Below, piece after piece: positions 28,801 through 42,106 of a stretch of DNA of 64,000 bases; position 1 is the first letter of the stretch; every line of letters starts with the position of its first letter. Position numbers and translations under genes: made by a program. The notes beneath the pieces were generated by a model that was given only the letters and a program-made list of their open reading frames with translations, was not told the origin of the DNA and did no database searches. Source of the stretch: Acanthochromis polyacanthus (taxonomy: Eukaryota; Chordata; Actinopteri; Pomacentridae); the NCBI RefSeq assembly GCF_021347895.1, contig NC_067118.1, positions 34,465,255 through 34,529,254 on the forward strand, given 5' to 3'.

Positions 28801-30068
28801 GGATTTTTAAATGAAACATGTTGAAAAAGGGATTCCAATGAAAATATCATGATTTTAAGCTTTTGGTTAAGTTTTTCAACTAAACGGTACATCAGAGATG
28901 ATTCAGATGAGTCGTGCAATGACCCTCGTAAAGTTAATAATGATGATAATTTCAGTTTTTACAGTTTGTAGTTACAGTAAATTGTGTGATTTGGACAATT
29001 TTCTATGGATAACAAGGCTTTTAAATCTGTCAGTGGGTTTTCAGCTAAATAAATATAGTTTCCTCTTGGTCAAAGTGCCCTTGATACTGCTTGATAGACC
29101 AGCATTGCCATTCCAGGCTGCTAGTGTGATTAAAGGTTGCAATATTTATACTTTAAGTGTAAGTTGTCAGTATGCATAAGAATATTGGCCTCGGTCTCTA
29201 CTGCTTATGTCAACAGCCTCAGGTCTAGCTGGGCTCTGGCTGAGTTGCAGTCTTCTAATATAATCACTGCAGTCTTGTTTTGTTCATCTATTTAGTCTCC
29301 ACACCCGCAGGGGACACATGAAGATTAGGGGGCAATCATGACCAGGGAAACTAAAAATAGCACTAACCAAATCTTGGACTAGAACAACAATAGCTGCAGT
29401 CACAGAATAACATACACAGGTGATGATTTACAAGCTGTTTTACTTTGACTAAGAATAAAGAAGAAGATGCAAAGAAATGCAATAAAATCGAGAGCAAAAA
29501 GAAGCATTTTTCTGTTAGGCAGCACAAATATCAGCTGATATTTTAGGACAAACACAGACTATCTGATAGTCTGTGATGGCATGCAAACAATTTGACTAGT
29601 TAGGCCAACACGCCTCTGCACACTGTGGAGTCTCAGCTTCAAAGTCTGCTTTATTTCCTATTTTAAAACGACCAAAATCCTGTGGAATCTGCAGTAGATA
29701 CCACTTTGACTCTGCTCATTTTACTTTCTTTGTATGCAGACACGTGCATATAGAATAAATACATGCACACGTGCACAGAAACACATGTACACAAACATAC
29801 GCTTACAGTATACAGACTTGAATTGGTAAACCCTCAACAGCAGCCATCTGTGAATTTCTAAAAACATTTGGCCAGGTTCTGGGTATCAGTATGCTTGTCC
29901 ATGGGGTCTGGCTCAAATCTGTTACCGTTTCCCAGCATGCTTTCTGTATAGAACACACATCAATGACCTCACGGCTGGAGACTGGAGCACAGGCCAAATT
30001 TATGGGCAAGAGCTGCTCTACAGGGAAATGACACACACACACAGCACACACACAAAGACACACACAAA

Positions 30069-30109
<41 letters not shown>

Positions 30110-31261
30110 TTCTATCACTGCTCGATCGCCTTTAAATACTTTAGTTTGCTCTCTGACCATCTTTTGCCTCTCTGCTTCGGCATCTCTCTCCTGATTTGAC
30201 AGCCAATGAACTGCACCCTTACCCTCATCTAGGCGAGTATTGGTTTCTCAACACACTTTGCCTCCTCTTTTTTCTTTTTTTAAACACAAGGGCACATTGG
30301 TCTGACTCACTAATGATGAACTGCAAAGCAAGAAAACAAGACCAACATTTTCAAATGCTGGGAGGAAAGTGGAAGCTATTTGCAAATACCAGAGAAACGA
30401 GTAACAAAGAAGGCAAAGTTGAAATGCAATTCAACAATCCAGCCTCTGCTAATTATAGCAGCACAGGCCTCATCTGCATGTGTTGAAAAGTCACAGCTCC
30501 CCTACGGTACAGTGAGAGAACAACCAACATGGGAACATTGTCTTCACACTTCTGGAGCTGTGTTATGTGTAGGGATTGGTGTCATTAAGAATTTAACAAA
30601 CCGATGCTGCTTATCGATTTGGTACTTTAACAGCACTCTTACGGCTTCTTATTGCTCTTTTTTATAAAAGCAAAAACAAATTAAGATCAGAATTAGTATT
30701 TATTAATTGCATTTTCCCTTTCATTCTTCACTTTTAGATCAACAAATATAGGCAGGGCTTTTTTCTGGTATTGATAGTTCTACTTATTAGAAAACTTTTG
30801 AGTTCTTCTTCTTCTGATGCCAACAGCAATATCCAGGTAGCTGCAAAATAAGGCGAGACACAGTTTGCCTGCAGGAACCTGAATCAATAAATCTAGCCTG
30901 ATATGAACACTCTGGAACTGAAACTCTGGCCGTTTCAGGTTGAATTTATAAAAACACACCTGTATCTAAACAATCAGCTGGATAACGGTTACTAGTAATC
31001 AATAATCCATATAACTTAGTTAACACTGTGTGTGTGGGCTGCTACATAAACACGGCTCAAGGTGAGCAAAGCACTAGAAGACTGTGCAGTTCCATGCCTG
31101 TATGTGATGACCTTTGCTGGATGTTCTGACACATCGATCTAGTTTTCGTCCTTATATGAAATACAGATCTGTTGCATTGTCAGAACTGGTCCAAAATCAG
31201 TGTAACCACATTTTTCAACATTTACTTTTCTCCAATAGTGTTACTAAGAGCAGGCTGTGTG
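25801..31261. other. Unannotated intronic DNA
   Basis: Contains a run of 12 G at 26571-26582 and the interrupted CA array at 30031. No exon or transposon recognised. Confidence 0.35.
30031..30107. repeat. Interrupted (CA)n microsatellite
   Basis: Two or three CA blocks separated by GCAC and CAAAGA variants, then a pure run of about 19 units. Confidence 0.95.
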
Positions 31262-31684
31262 CAGTCAGGTCCATAAATATTTGGATGTTGACACGATTTT
31301 CAACATTTCGGCTCTGTACACCACCGCAATGGATTGGAAAAGAAACAATCCAGATGTGCTTAAAGTGCAGACTTTCAGCTTTAATTTGAGGGTGTTTACA
31401 TCCAAATCAGGTAAACGGTGTACAAATTACAACACATTTTATATGTGCCCTCCACCTTTTTAAGGGACCATAAGTAATTGGACAAACTCACCTATTCAGA
31501 AATCGAATTGTCACTTTTAACATTTGGTTGCAAATTCTTTGCGGTCAATGACAGCCCGAAGTATGGAACCCATAGACATCACCAGATGTTGGGTTTCGTC
31601 TCTGGTAATGTCTGCCAGGAATCTACTGCTGCTGGCTTCAGTCCCTGCTTGTGTAATGTCCAAATATTTATGAACCTGACTGTA
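31262..31684 (+). mobile_element. Non-autonomous Tc1-type element (internal deletion)
   Basis: The left end 'cagtcaggtccataaatatt' is mirrored by the right end 'aatatttatgaacctgactg'. The subterminal text ('ctttaatttgagggtgttta', 'aagggaccataagtaattgg') is that of a known teleost Tc1-like transposon. Only about 420 bp remain and no transposase region is present. Confidence 0.88.
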
Positions 31685-34600
31685 TGTGTGCTGCAGTATG
31701 TGACAAAGACAAAACTCTTGGGATTGGGAACAGTGAAAATGTATAATGGATAAATTAGAAACAGAGTTGGTGAGATAAAATGTGTGAGATCGACTGTCCT
31801 AATGTCTCCAGCTGCAATAAAAGAACCGATAACATCAGAATTTATCGATCCTCTGGTCCTTGGAACCCATTTGAAATCAGGATTCGGCATCCATCCTTGT
31901 CTTTTGTCTCTCAGCCAGGCCCCACATGGTCTTATTACTTGACAGTATACTTTGGAGCGTTTGGGTTAGAAGCACATGTAGTCTGTCAAATCTTGAATAG
32001 AGTGGAGCTTGTGGACATGTGGTAGGGGCAGCATCCAGAGCTGTGTCTGGTCACAGTGTGCCCAGTTAAGGGGAACTATTGGAAAGCTGTTGCTCCACTC
32101 GCAGCCACCTGCTGCCAACCTGCTCCACCTGGCCTGAGAACATTCATTATGATCCAGAGCACTTGACCACAACATCCATCACCCGACGCCTGATCTATAT
32201 CCCCCCATTAGGCCGGCGCTATCATCACCATCCAACACTGATTAGGCACATTGGTAATGTGAGTGGATAGGAACCTGGATTACGCAGATAAATCCCCCAG
32301 GACAGCGATGGCGTTTAAGTCATGCAGACGACTCACTTAGAATGCAAAGTGTCTGTCACAGAAGAGGGAGACAGAGTGTTGCACGGACTGTAAATAAAGG
32401 GATGATGGAATATTTATTTTTTGTCATGCAGTGAGAAGACACTAAGGTTTGTGTTTTTATAAATGCAGAAACTGAATAGTTGCATGTTCTTTTCAACTTC
32501 TACTGCAATTTTTAGAGTTTTTTTCCCCCCTCAAATTTCAAGAAGCTACGCAATCTGCATGAAACAAACCACGGCAAAGGATGTTTATACTCGATGTTTA
32601 TTCCTAATTTAATAATTTATATTTATAGTGTGTTACTTGACTCAAAATTTCCTTCTGATGAGAAATGGATCAAACTTTTTAGGCGACCAATTCAAGCATA
32701 GAAAGATAAAGATGAGTTGGATAAAACAGTCTGCTGGTAGATTTTATAGCTGGTCTGTTGTTAGAAGTTCAAGTCCACAGATAGCAGAATCTATTACATC
32801 TACTGTATTCAGTTACTTTAGGGCTGGACGATATCACCCAATATCAATATGAGGATTACATTTGCTTTTGTGACAATATTTAATGAGTGTTAAATACATT
32901 AGGAGTAACACTTTGCTTTAAGCCAGCTCTTTTCAGTGTTTTTTTTTTTTCTTTTTGCAAAATCTATACTCTGGTCCAGGAGTGGAATTTTCACATTAAC
33001 ATCATTGGTTAAGTCCTCTGTTTAACTGGGGCCAAAATGAAAAATAAATAATATTATCTCTTGATACTTCAGTAAATAAGTTTAAGGTGTCCAGTCAACA
33101 ACTTTCCAGATGTCGCTTTTATAATATATGTTTGATTGTAGGGAAAATACTTTTTGGCCCACAGGGGACTTTTTCAATGGCAGTGCTGTATCAGGCTCTG
33201 TAAGTCATGGTTAAACCTGCCAGCTAGGAGGTGTGCAGCATCTGTGTGGGCGTGTGCACAGTAATGGTAGTCTGTGAATTGACAATGACTGGTTGTTTGC
33301 TACAATTACAGACTTTGACTCGTTGTTGAAGGTGAGGCAGCTCCGGGGTGGTAAACGTAGTCTGACTGCACAAGTAAAGGAAGTCATTTATCAGACTTGA
33401 GCGATCCTGGGTCGATTATTTAATTTGTCCGATTAATGGTAAAGCCCTGCATTATTTATGTTTTTAGTAAGCTAAAGGTCATAATGGCTGCAGTAGTAGG
33501 GGTAGCAGCAGTAGTAGTTGGACTTTTTCCATTGGTCACATGACCCGTGTTCGGTCCAGCAGTCCCTTAATAGCCTCAGACAGATAAATCTAGTTATCAT
33601 CTTGTCACAGTTTGGCAGTGACTGACTAAATTCAGCTTTTCGTATATTAAATTCTTTTTGCATTGACCTACAGAATAATAAAATCTGCCTGTCGTACCAC
33701 TTAAACTGCCTTAAAGTCTAACAGAGGTTCAAAGTTACCATAGGCGTACTATTTCCTTTCCCTACTGTGTTATTAGTAGTGAGACCCTTCATTAAGACAT
33801 ACACTTAATTTTCATTCTACCAGAGCAGCAGAGGGAAATTTCTATATTAACTTTATTGCAGCACAGCCTCTGCTGAGTGTTTTTCCACTCATTACCAAGC
33901 ATTCTCTCTGAAATGTGACAACCCTCTGTGAAATGCGATTAGGTTGCACACCAGTTGTTCCCATGTATTTGTGTGTTATGCGTTTCACAGAAGTGAAGAT
34001 CAAACCAATGGGCTTTATTTGTCCTTATGCTTCATCCCACTCCTCCTCGTCGTTTGCTTTTGTAATATTAATAATGAGCTGCAGATAACTTCCTCTTTCA
34101 CCTCACAAACATGCTGGGGAGATGAGATTCCCCTGCTGTGCGTCTGCACACGCCAAAGGCTATTGAGCATGGAGCACAAACCCCGACAACTTAATTGTAA
34201 TAAAGCCCAGTTTGAGTGGATGCCTGTACACTGCAGCACTGCAGGTTCAAAGTCATTGTGTGTGTGTTACAGAGAGGGGGAGGGAAAAAAAAGCAAAAAA
34301 TTAAATAAATAAAAAGAAGAGTACAGAGTATATGCAAGCTTCTCATGAACTATAAGGCCCTGCAATGCACAACTTGATAAGAAGGTAGCCCGCTTTTGAA
34401 AAAATGAAATCAAAAGAATCTCTTCCACAATATCGATATTACTTTGTAGGCAGAGAGGAAAGAAAAAAAATGAGAGGCAGAGAGAGAAAGCAGTGGAGAG
34501 AGTAAAAGAGATGAGGCGCAATGTGTTAAAAAAGAGAAGGGACAGAGATAAGAGAGCTGACCGATAAAGCAAGATAGGATTTAAGATAACACAGCCAATT

Positions 34601-36031
34601 GCGATTCTCTGCGTTTCAACACGAAAATTACATTTTTTTGTTATTCATCTTTACAAATGACATCTAAACTGAAATGATTTATGGCACATTATTTTTTAAA
34701 AGATACCAGGATGAAGAAGCTAAAATTAGGTTTTAATTTTGTGAGCAGACACTTTAGCAGATTTGATTCTCAATGAAACATCAGGTGGTTTAATTCAAAC
34801 TATGACATCATGTGTCCTTCAACAAATATGTCTCCTTTATGTACAAATTACTTTTGATCAGAGAGTGAATGTTGTGCACCTTTTCCTCACACTCTAATGG
34901 CCCATGCTATGTGTATTTAACAGCATTCAATATGAAGGATAAACCTCTCCTATATTACACCCTGCATCTGGCTGCATGCTGAGGTTATGTCCTATCAACG
35001 AAGCCTCCGCAGAGAAACAAAATCAATTTACTCACGTTGCACATGTTCAGTTGTCCCTCATGTGTAAGATTGAAGTGTATTGTTCTTGCATTCGATACCA
35101 AGGTTACAGGCCATCTCCTCCTAAAAGTGGTTTCCTTTAGCGCATTCAGCGTGACGTGTTACTCACAGTAAATGATAGCTTCCATGATTCCTTTTCCTTG
35201 GAAGTGATTCTAAATCTGCTTTGTATATCATAGCTGGGAAGCGGATGGACTCAGAAGCTCTCCATTTTGAACAGGTCATTGATGTGGTGTTAATTCAATG
35301 CTAATAAGATTAAAACATAATGCAGATTGTCTCCTGTGAAATGAGGCTCATGAAAATCCTTCGAGGAGACTTCTTATTGAGCGGCAGTGGACCATGGCCT
35401 TGCTTCTCACAGATCACAGAGGTAGAAGACGGGGTTACTCACAAGAGGGTTTTGGAAATTGAATTAATATTGCCACCAGTCAACCTTTGAGGGGAAAAAG
35501 GCTTACTGAAATCTATTAATGGTGTTAGTCCATGACTTGACTTTTATGCTCTTCGTAGCACTTGGTGCTGTTAGATGGTACATGCTAGAATTAATCCCTC
35601 AGCATGAGTAATCCCCCAAAGACATCTGGATGAAAGAAAAAAAAACACTTGATTTTATGTGAAGGGCACATCCTGCATCCATGACATGAGAATGACAACA
35701 CGGGGTAGAGAAAACAAATACACAGTTTTTTTAATGAACTGCACCAAATCAAATGTCATGACAAGAAATCCAGTAAGATCATCCTCAGTGAAGCCTGACA
35801 GGGTGGAGGGGAGGCGAGAGAAGACAACTTACACACACCACACAGACACATTGACGACACATACACTAAAGCAGAGGGAACAGCTCCAGAGACAAGCATT
35901 AATCCCCACAGATTTAGTGTAGCAGAACAATTGCTTTTGTCACCCTGGATAATCAGCACAGAACACAGTTTATGAATTACAGTACGACCAGAAAGACATA
36001 GACACGGGAAGACACAGAGAGAGAGAGAAAG

Positions 36032-36099
<68 letters not shown>

Positions 36100-38275
36100 A
36101 GCGAATGCATATATGTCAGTGCAAGAGTGAGAGCTCAAAAAAGAAATGGAACAATGATGTCTACCTGTTCAAAAGCCTGGCTGCGAATGTGGGAAGATTA
36201 TTCAGAGTCATTCAGACCACGTTTATCACATTCTCTACAGGGAAATGAGAGGCGATTTATTTCTATAACGTGGCCTACATATATGGAGAACTATCACTCA
36301 CATTCAACTCGGCCACCATTATCCACTCAGTGATGAGTGTGTCTGCCCAGTGGACACAATACTGTCTAATCCATAATTGTTTACATTCAGGTGTTTGCTC
36401 ACAGACAACTAAATCAAGGGCCACTCCAATAAAACGCCAGCGACAATGCTGTACTAACTGATGGTGTAATTGGGCTCTTAAATCAGCCCTTATTTATACA
36501 ATGCAGTGAAATGAAACCGTGCAGGAGTTTGAAAGTGGATGCACTCTGAGGCAGTGATTTATTTCTTAAAAGTAGATAAAAGAAAAATACAAATTAGCAT
36601 TGCAATCTCGTGTTATTTTTGGAATTACTTCAGCAGATTCTGGTGCACAATCGGTGCCTTGTTTGCTAACCTGATGTCAGGCAGGAGCAGTGTTTACCAT
36701 GTTCATCATCTCAATTCAGCTTCTCTATTTATTAATTGGCAATAAATATGTCAAAGGAGCTGAGGCTGACTGGGATGTGATGACTTCTGTAGTTTTTGAG
36801 CAATATGAAAAGTTAAGGGATCAACAAAGTGATCGCAACTCATCCTCTGGGAACCATAAACCATGAATGGGAATCCATCAAATGAGTATTTCAGCTTGGA
36901 CCAAAGCCACGGCAATCACTAGAGCAGCGTCGCTAGCAGCACGGCTAAAAACTGGCAAAAAGTCTAAACAGGAGTTTGCACAAACAAGTCCATCCCTCTC
37001 ACATCACAAACAAAAGGCTGAATGTTGCAGGAAATGATTAGAAGAGTTTCAGGGCTTGGTGTGGGCAGCAGCCATCAGCTGTCCAGGATGCTGCTAAACA
37101 CCCTGGAAACTGATAATCACCGACTCATTTTCAGGCTCCTCACTGAGAGCCTGCTGGTAATTGAATTGGAGTGGGCACAAGTGTAGTAGGCTTGGAAGGA
37201 CCATAGCTGAAGGCAATCAGCTGTGACAGACAGTGAAAGAGAGACAGGGAGGGAAGGAGGAAGGGAGAAAGTGAGCGAGAGACAGCTTCTATAATGAAAT
37301 GTTCACACGTCTGACGTACACTTTTCTTGCTTCAATACCTTGAGCATCACTCCAATCACTTTTGTCCAGTTAGTCAAGATTAAGTTAGCCAGGACACAGT
37401 GTCCTATGACAGGGCGCCATTTGCATGCATGGCACGTCAATGATGAAAGGGGCTGGTAAAACAAAGTACATGCTTGAAATACCCTACTGAAAGACCCTCC
37501 CTGTAAATTACCCTTCACAGTCACATTGGGCAACAACAAAACCTCTCCCTCCCCCCCTGGCTGACAGGTGGCCAGGTAAATGCGTTTTTGCAAAAGCTTG
37601 AAAGGCTTGGCGCTCGATATCGCTTTTCAAAAAATGGGCAACCATCCAGATCTCTGCATGAAAAGAGAAATAAAATACATACCCACAACAAGAAAGGGGA
37701 GCCTGAGCGAGGATCCAGCCGAGCTGAAAGGAATCATTTCAGATTTTGTGAGGCAGACTGGGGAACAGCATTGACTTATGTGACCTCAAACACTAAAATA
37801 CAAGCAGCAGGTAACAACCCCGCTAACTTGCACATTGCTTCTTTTTGATGTATATACACTAGTCTTATTTATTCTTCATATGCAGTTTACTGGGAGTTTG
37901 CTGATTTCTTTCGAGGTTCTTGGATCAATTTTCATATGCTGTAAAAAAAAAATACAGACTTTAAATCAATCAAGAATGAGAAAAGGATACAGAAGCCCAT
38001 GGATTCAACATCTTTGGAAGCTGCTTACACTATACCAGTTCAGTCATTGCGACTAAAAAAAAATCTTGCTAGCAGTGTGGCAGCTACACTGTAGGTTTTG
38101 TAGTCAGCCGGCCAGTTGAAAATGTGAATAAAAAATCAAATTGACACTTATTACATGTATGGACATTATTTTTTGCACATCATCATTGGGTTCATTCAGA
38201 AAAAAATTGGTTTTGTTAACAAATATCTGCAAAAATAATTATATTCCCATCAGGCTTGGCTGTGCTTTTTTTTAT
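31685..38275. other. Unannotated intronic DNA
   Basis: Holds the GT array at 36034. 'ttagggctggacgatatcac' at about 32818 resembles the edge of a teleost repeat but is too short to call. No exon recognised. Confidence 0.35.
36034..36098. repeat. (GT)n microsatellite, about 32 units
   Basis: Pure TG array of 65 bp, preceded by a short (GA)n run. Confidence 0.98.
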
Positions 38276-38583
38276 GGTAGTTGCTAGAGGTACGGACCTG
38301 TACTTTCCATTTGCCAATCAGATACGTGAGATCTGGTCACGTGACTCCCAGTAGACGCTGGAGGTACGGACCCGTAGCATCGGTACTACAGGTACGGACC
38401 CTAAACCTGACCCTAACACTAACCCTAACCTTAACCTTTGCTTACCTTTCAACAGTTTGCAGTGGTTAGCAGATTCTTGACTCGCGAGACTCGCGTATGG
38501 GTCCGTATCTGTCTGGCAAACGGAAAGTGCCGTATCCGTAGGCCACAGGCTACGGGTATGGGTCCGTATCTGTAGACACTACC
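38276..38583. mobile_element. 308-bp TIR element with perfect 8-bp target duplication
   Basis: The termini start GGTAGT and match as inverted repeats in 19 of 23 bases, each ending TACGGACC. TTTTTTAT flanks both sides (38268-38275 and 38584-38591), an 8-bp duplication. A second inverted pair lies inside (38298-38326 against 38504-38532, about 24 of 29 bases). The decamer GGTACGGACC occurs three times in the left half and as TGGGTCCGTATC twice in the right half. The centre carries CCCTAA-rich telomere-like text (38399-38437). No ORF. An 8-bp duplication fits hAT, P or Merlin-type elements; the family is not assigned. Confidence 0.75.
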
Positions 38584-38939
38584 TTTTTTATCTAGTGATT
38601 ATTAAATGTCACCATGCTGAAGTTAGCATTAGGCTCAAGTAGAGTACCACAAAGCTACTGGCAGGGCTGCAGACCTTTAGTATATGTATGTATTGTAAAA
38701 TGTTAAAGCTCCTGCTTGCAATCGAGCATGCAGGGCTCTCATTCAAACATAAATGTGGTTGTATTCCAGTATCATTCATATAAAACAAGAAAGCCCAATC
38801 TGCATTAAGCTATCTAAAATATTATGTATAAACAACATCTTGATTCAAATAGCTGACGCTGATGAAATTTGTGATTTAGTCTGAATTTCACTCAGGTCTT
38901 TGGACATATCTTATCTTGAATACTGCATTCGCTTCGGTA

Positions 38940-39225
38940 TGTGGCTGGCTGGCTGGGTAAGTATGTATGTATGTATGTATGTGGGTGGGTATGTCCGGTC
39001 AGATATCTCTGCAAGTGCTGAAGTCAGGATAATCAAACTTGGCACTGAAGATCAGTCTAAGGTCCCCTGCTCAGTTGTGGAGTTAGAGGTCAGCAGATCA
39101 AGTAGGAAGGGATATATGTAGGATGATCAAAATTGAAAGCTACATGTGTGACGGTAGGGGCTGCACAGTGGCAGCCAGTAGATGGCGTGGTTCTGCCATC
39201 TACTGAGGGCTTGTCTAGTTGCAAC
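38940..39225 (+). repeat. Dispersed repeat with (GTAT)n and LINE-tail-like text
   Basis: (GGCT)n and (GTAT)n runs precede 'tcagatatctctgcaagtgc' and 'gtggagttagaggtcagcag', then 'gtggcagccagtagatggcg' and 'ctgccatctactgagggc'. These resemble a teleost non-LTR 3' tail. Class uncertain. Confidence 0.5.
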
Positions 39226-39340
39226 TGTTGTCATCACACTAAAGGAGTCTCTAGAGGACTCAGAAGCGAACAACTCTAAAATGGCTATTTACCATTTCAC
39301 ACTGTTCTGTTATTTACTGAGGTTGAGACGCTAAATTTAA

Positions 39341-39484
39341 CCCTGCAGGGTCCATTTTTTCCCATTACTGTTTATAAGGTACATGAAAGTAATTGATATT
39401 TTCCAGCACAAACCTGAGCTGTTTGAATATATATCCTGAATGTCTCATGCCATAATAAATAGTGACTGAAAAGACCCCACAGGG
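39341..39484. mobile_element. piggyBac-type MITE flanked by TTAA
   Basis: TTAA at 39337-39340 and at 39485-39488 flank a 144-bp element. It begins CCCTGCAGGGTC and ends GACCCCACAGGG, which are near-perfect inverted copies. TTAA target duplications and CCCT ends are the hallmark of piggyBac transposons. The interior has no ORF. Confidence 0.85.
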
Positions 39485-39488
39485 TTAA

Positions 39489-41934
39489 ACACTCAGTGTG
39501 TATTTCTTCCTCCATGCTCCGGTACATTACAGTGGACGCAGTGTCCCTCTCGGTAATTGAGGCAGTTGTAGCTTACATTCACTAGCATGGGCAGAAACAT
39601 GACAATACTGTGAGTTATTGCTGTGTACTTAGGAAGCACAGACCTGGAAAATGACTTTTGATTTTTACCCTGCCTTTATAACAAGCCCAGTGCAATCACA
39701 ATTCAGCAGCCATGGATGTAAAGCTAAATGTGGACGCACGTAATTGTTAGAGTAAGGTACACCGAGTTGCAGGACAGAACATGCTAAACACACACAGCAC
39801 ATCTTCACGATAGGGAAGAAACACACCAAAGACACTGGAAATATTCTTTCAGTGTTGGCATGCGCACACACACAGCTTAACCGATACACATCAGTTCAGA
39901 GGAAAACAAGAAAAAGAATTTAGAGACAGGGTTACAGAATGAGAGAGAAGTGGTAAAAGAGAAGAAGGAATGAAAGGAGAAAAGTCGAGAAGCTGATCGA
40001 CTGTAAAAATGATCACAAGATACCAGAAAACAAAGCAACTACATGGATGAAAGAGGACACGTAGAGGACAGTATTCTTTGATCCATACCAACTGGTAGGG
40101 AAAAAGAAAAACTTGACATTTGGTTGTACATTGTCAGCTTTCAAACTGTTATATTCCTGTTTTGAGGCGGTGATGCAACATTCAATGTGAGCTGGTGTAT
40201 AGTTGTACTGTAATATTGAGAAATAAGGCAGGTGTTATTCTTTCAGAAAGTTGCACTTCTGTGAGAGGAATTTACTGACTTTATTTGAGGATTTTGTGTG
40301 ATGCAAATGGGGTATCCAGTCAATGAGATCCATCATTTACAGTAGAACCAATGAATGCATGCAACAAATTTCATCCAAGTGTCAATATTCAGTTGGGAGC
40401 AAACATACATGCTGACCGATGACGCCGTCCCAAGAGCAACACCAGGTGGGGCGATGGGGACTGGGATGAGAGGGGTGAAAATGGATGCATGTCTATTTTG
40501 AGATATGTGTTTTTTGCTGCTTCTTCTTGATTATCAGTGGAAAGGGAAAAGGGGTCAGAGAGTCGGGTGAGAGGCAGCAACACAGAGCGCATTGTGTCCA
40601 TGAGTCCCTTTAGTCTGAAAGGCCGCCTGAGGTAGAAAGGAGGGAGCATGAGGACACACAAACTGAGGGAGAATAACAGCTGGTGGGTCAAAGTTTAGCC
40701 AGAGCTCTCTGATACATGTTTGTGTGTCTCCATTTAATTATTTCGATATCAGTGAGTTCAAATTGAGGTCAGTGTTGCATCGAACCAATCCAAAGGCCAA
40801 AGGTGACTGCTGATGTAACCGAAGCTTTTAAATGTATTCATGCCATTTTTGCTTTCAAGTCAACAAGAAGTAAAGATTACAGACTGAATTTTGGCTTTTA
40901 TTCTTGTCAGGAACAAGAGAAAAAATTGGAAGTCTACAATTCAACACTGTCAGGGCATGTAAGGAGAAGTAATTAATCCATTATTCATGACAATCCCTGA
41001 TATAATAACTGTAAGTCTTTCCAGTTGCCAGTTATTTAAAGTTTGCAGACTTAGCTGGATTCCTGCCAAAAGCCAATTCTGCCATAGCTTTACTGACTGT
41101 TTACTATTGGAAAAAAAAGAAGAAGTTCACTAGTGTTAGAAATACGACAGTGTGCAATGATCACAGATAAAGCCTCTGGAGAATACTGCAAGGAAATTAA
41201 ATCTGTGACCCATGACCTTCTGTCCATTAATGTTAATGTGCTCTATTCATCCATAGGTGAAGAGAAGGAGCTAATACCTCAACTTGGACTTGTTGCTGGG
41301 ACTGGATCTTAGCATTAACATCTGGTGTTTGTGTCTTTCCTTATCCATACAGGATATCCAGACACAGATTGTATGTTAATGGCAAGTGTAAACTGAGTGC
41401 TAATTACCTGCTTCGTGCTTTGTTTTACCTACTGTGATAAATAGTGGTTTTTGCCGCTGTAGTGTGGGTCGCTAATGAAACTAACAAGCACTTCAAAGTT
41501 AATTGTGCATTTGAAATTATTTAACTGTAAAGACACACTGCTGGCTGCTATGTGTTATTTATACAATTAGTCTGAGATGATTAGTTCATAAGACATCTTT
41601 GCACTTTACTCTGGGATGATCCGATTGCTTTGAAGCGATGAAGCTGTCTGGATTATACTGAGGAGTACAGCTCCAGATACTAGTGCCTGTCAAACACTGT
41701 GTATTTAAATGTAAATGTTGCCTGAAATATCTCCTCATATATCATGCCCATGAATAAATCCCTCGAAAATCCATGGTAATCACTTCTAGTATTTTTATGA
41801 ATAATTAATCTTGATTGAATTAAGACATTAAGATACTGAAGGGATAAAAAAAAACAACTTGATTTGGTTCGGTGTATGCACTGGAGTGAACTCACTGTAC
41901 ATACAGAGAAGACTGTGTGCTTTTTAACATACGT
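39489..41934. other. Unannotated intronic DNA
   Basis: No exon or mobile element recognised. Confidence 0.35.
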
Positions 41935-42106
41935 TTATGCAGATAGATTCTATATCCTTGCAACATCGTCTGTATACTGATACCGTATATAATGCACTTT
42001 ACTGCCGCTTCTGCACTTCTGGTGAAATGCTCAACTGCATTTCGTTGTCTTAATAACTGTACTCTGTGCCATGAAAAAAAAGTTGAATTTGATCTAATCT
42101 ACACAG
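41935..42106 (+). mobile_element. 5'-truncated LINE 3' tail
   Basis: 'aatgcactttactgccgctt', 'ctgcacttctggtgaaatgc' and 'aactgcatttcgttgtctt' lead to 'gttgaatttgatctaatct'. This is the usual 3' UTR ending of a teleost non-LTR retrotransposon (Rex1/CR1/L2 type) with its short terminal repeat. No coding part remains. Confidence 0.7.
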
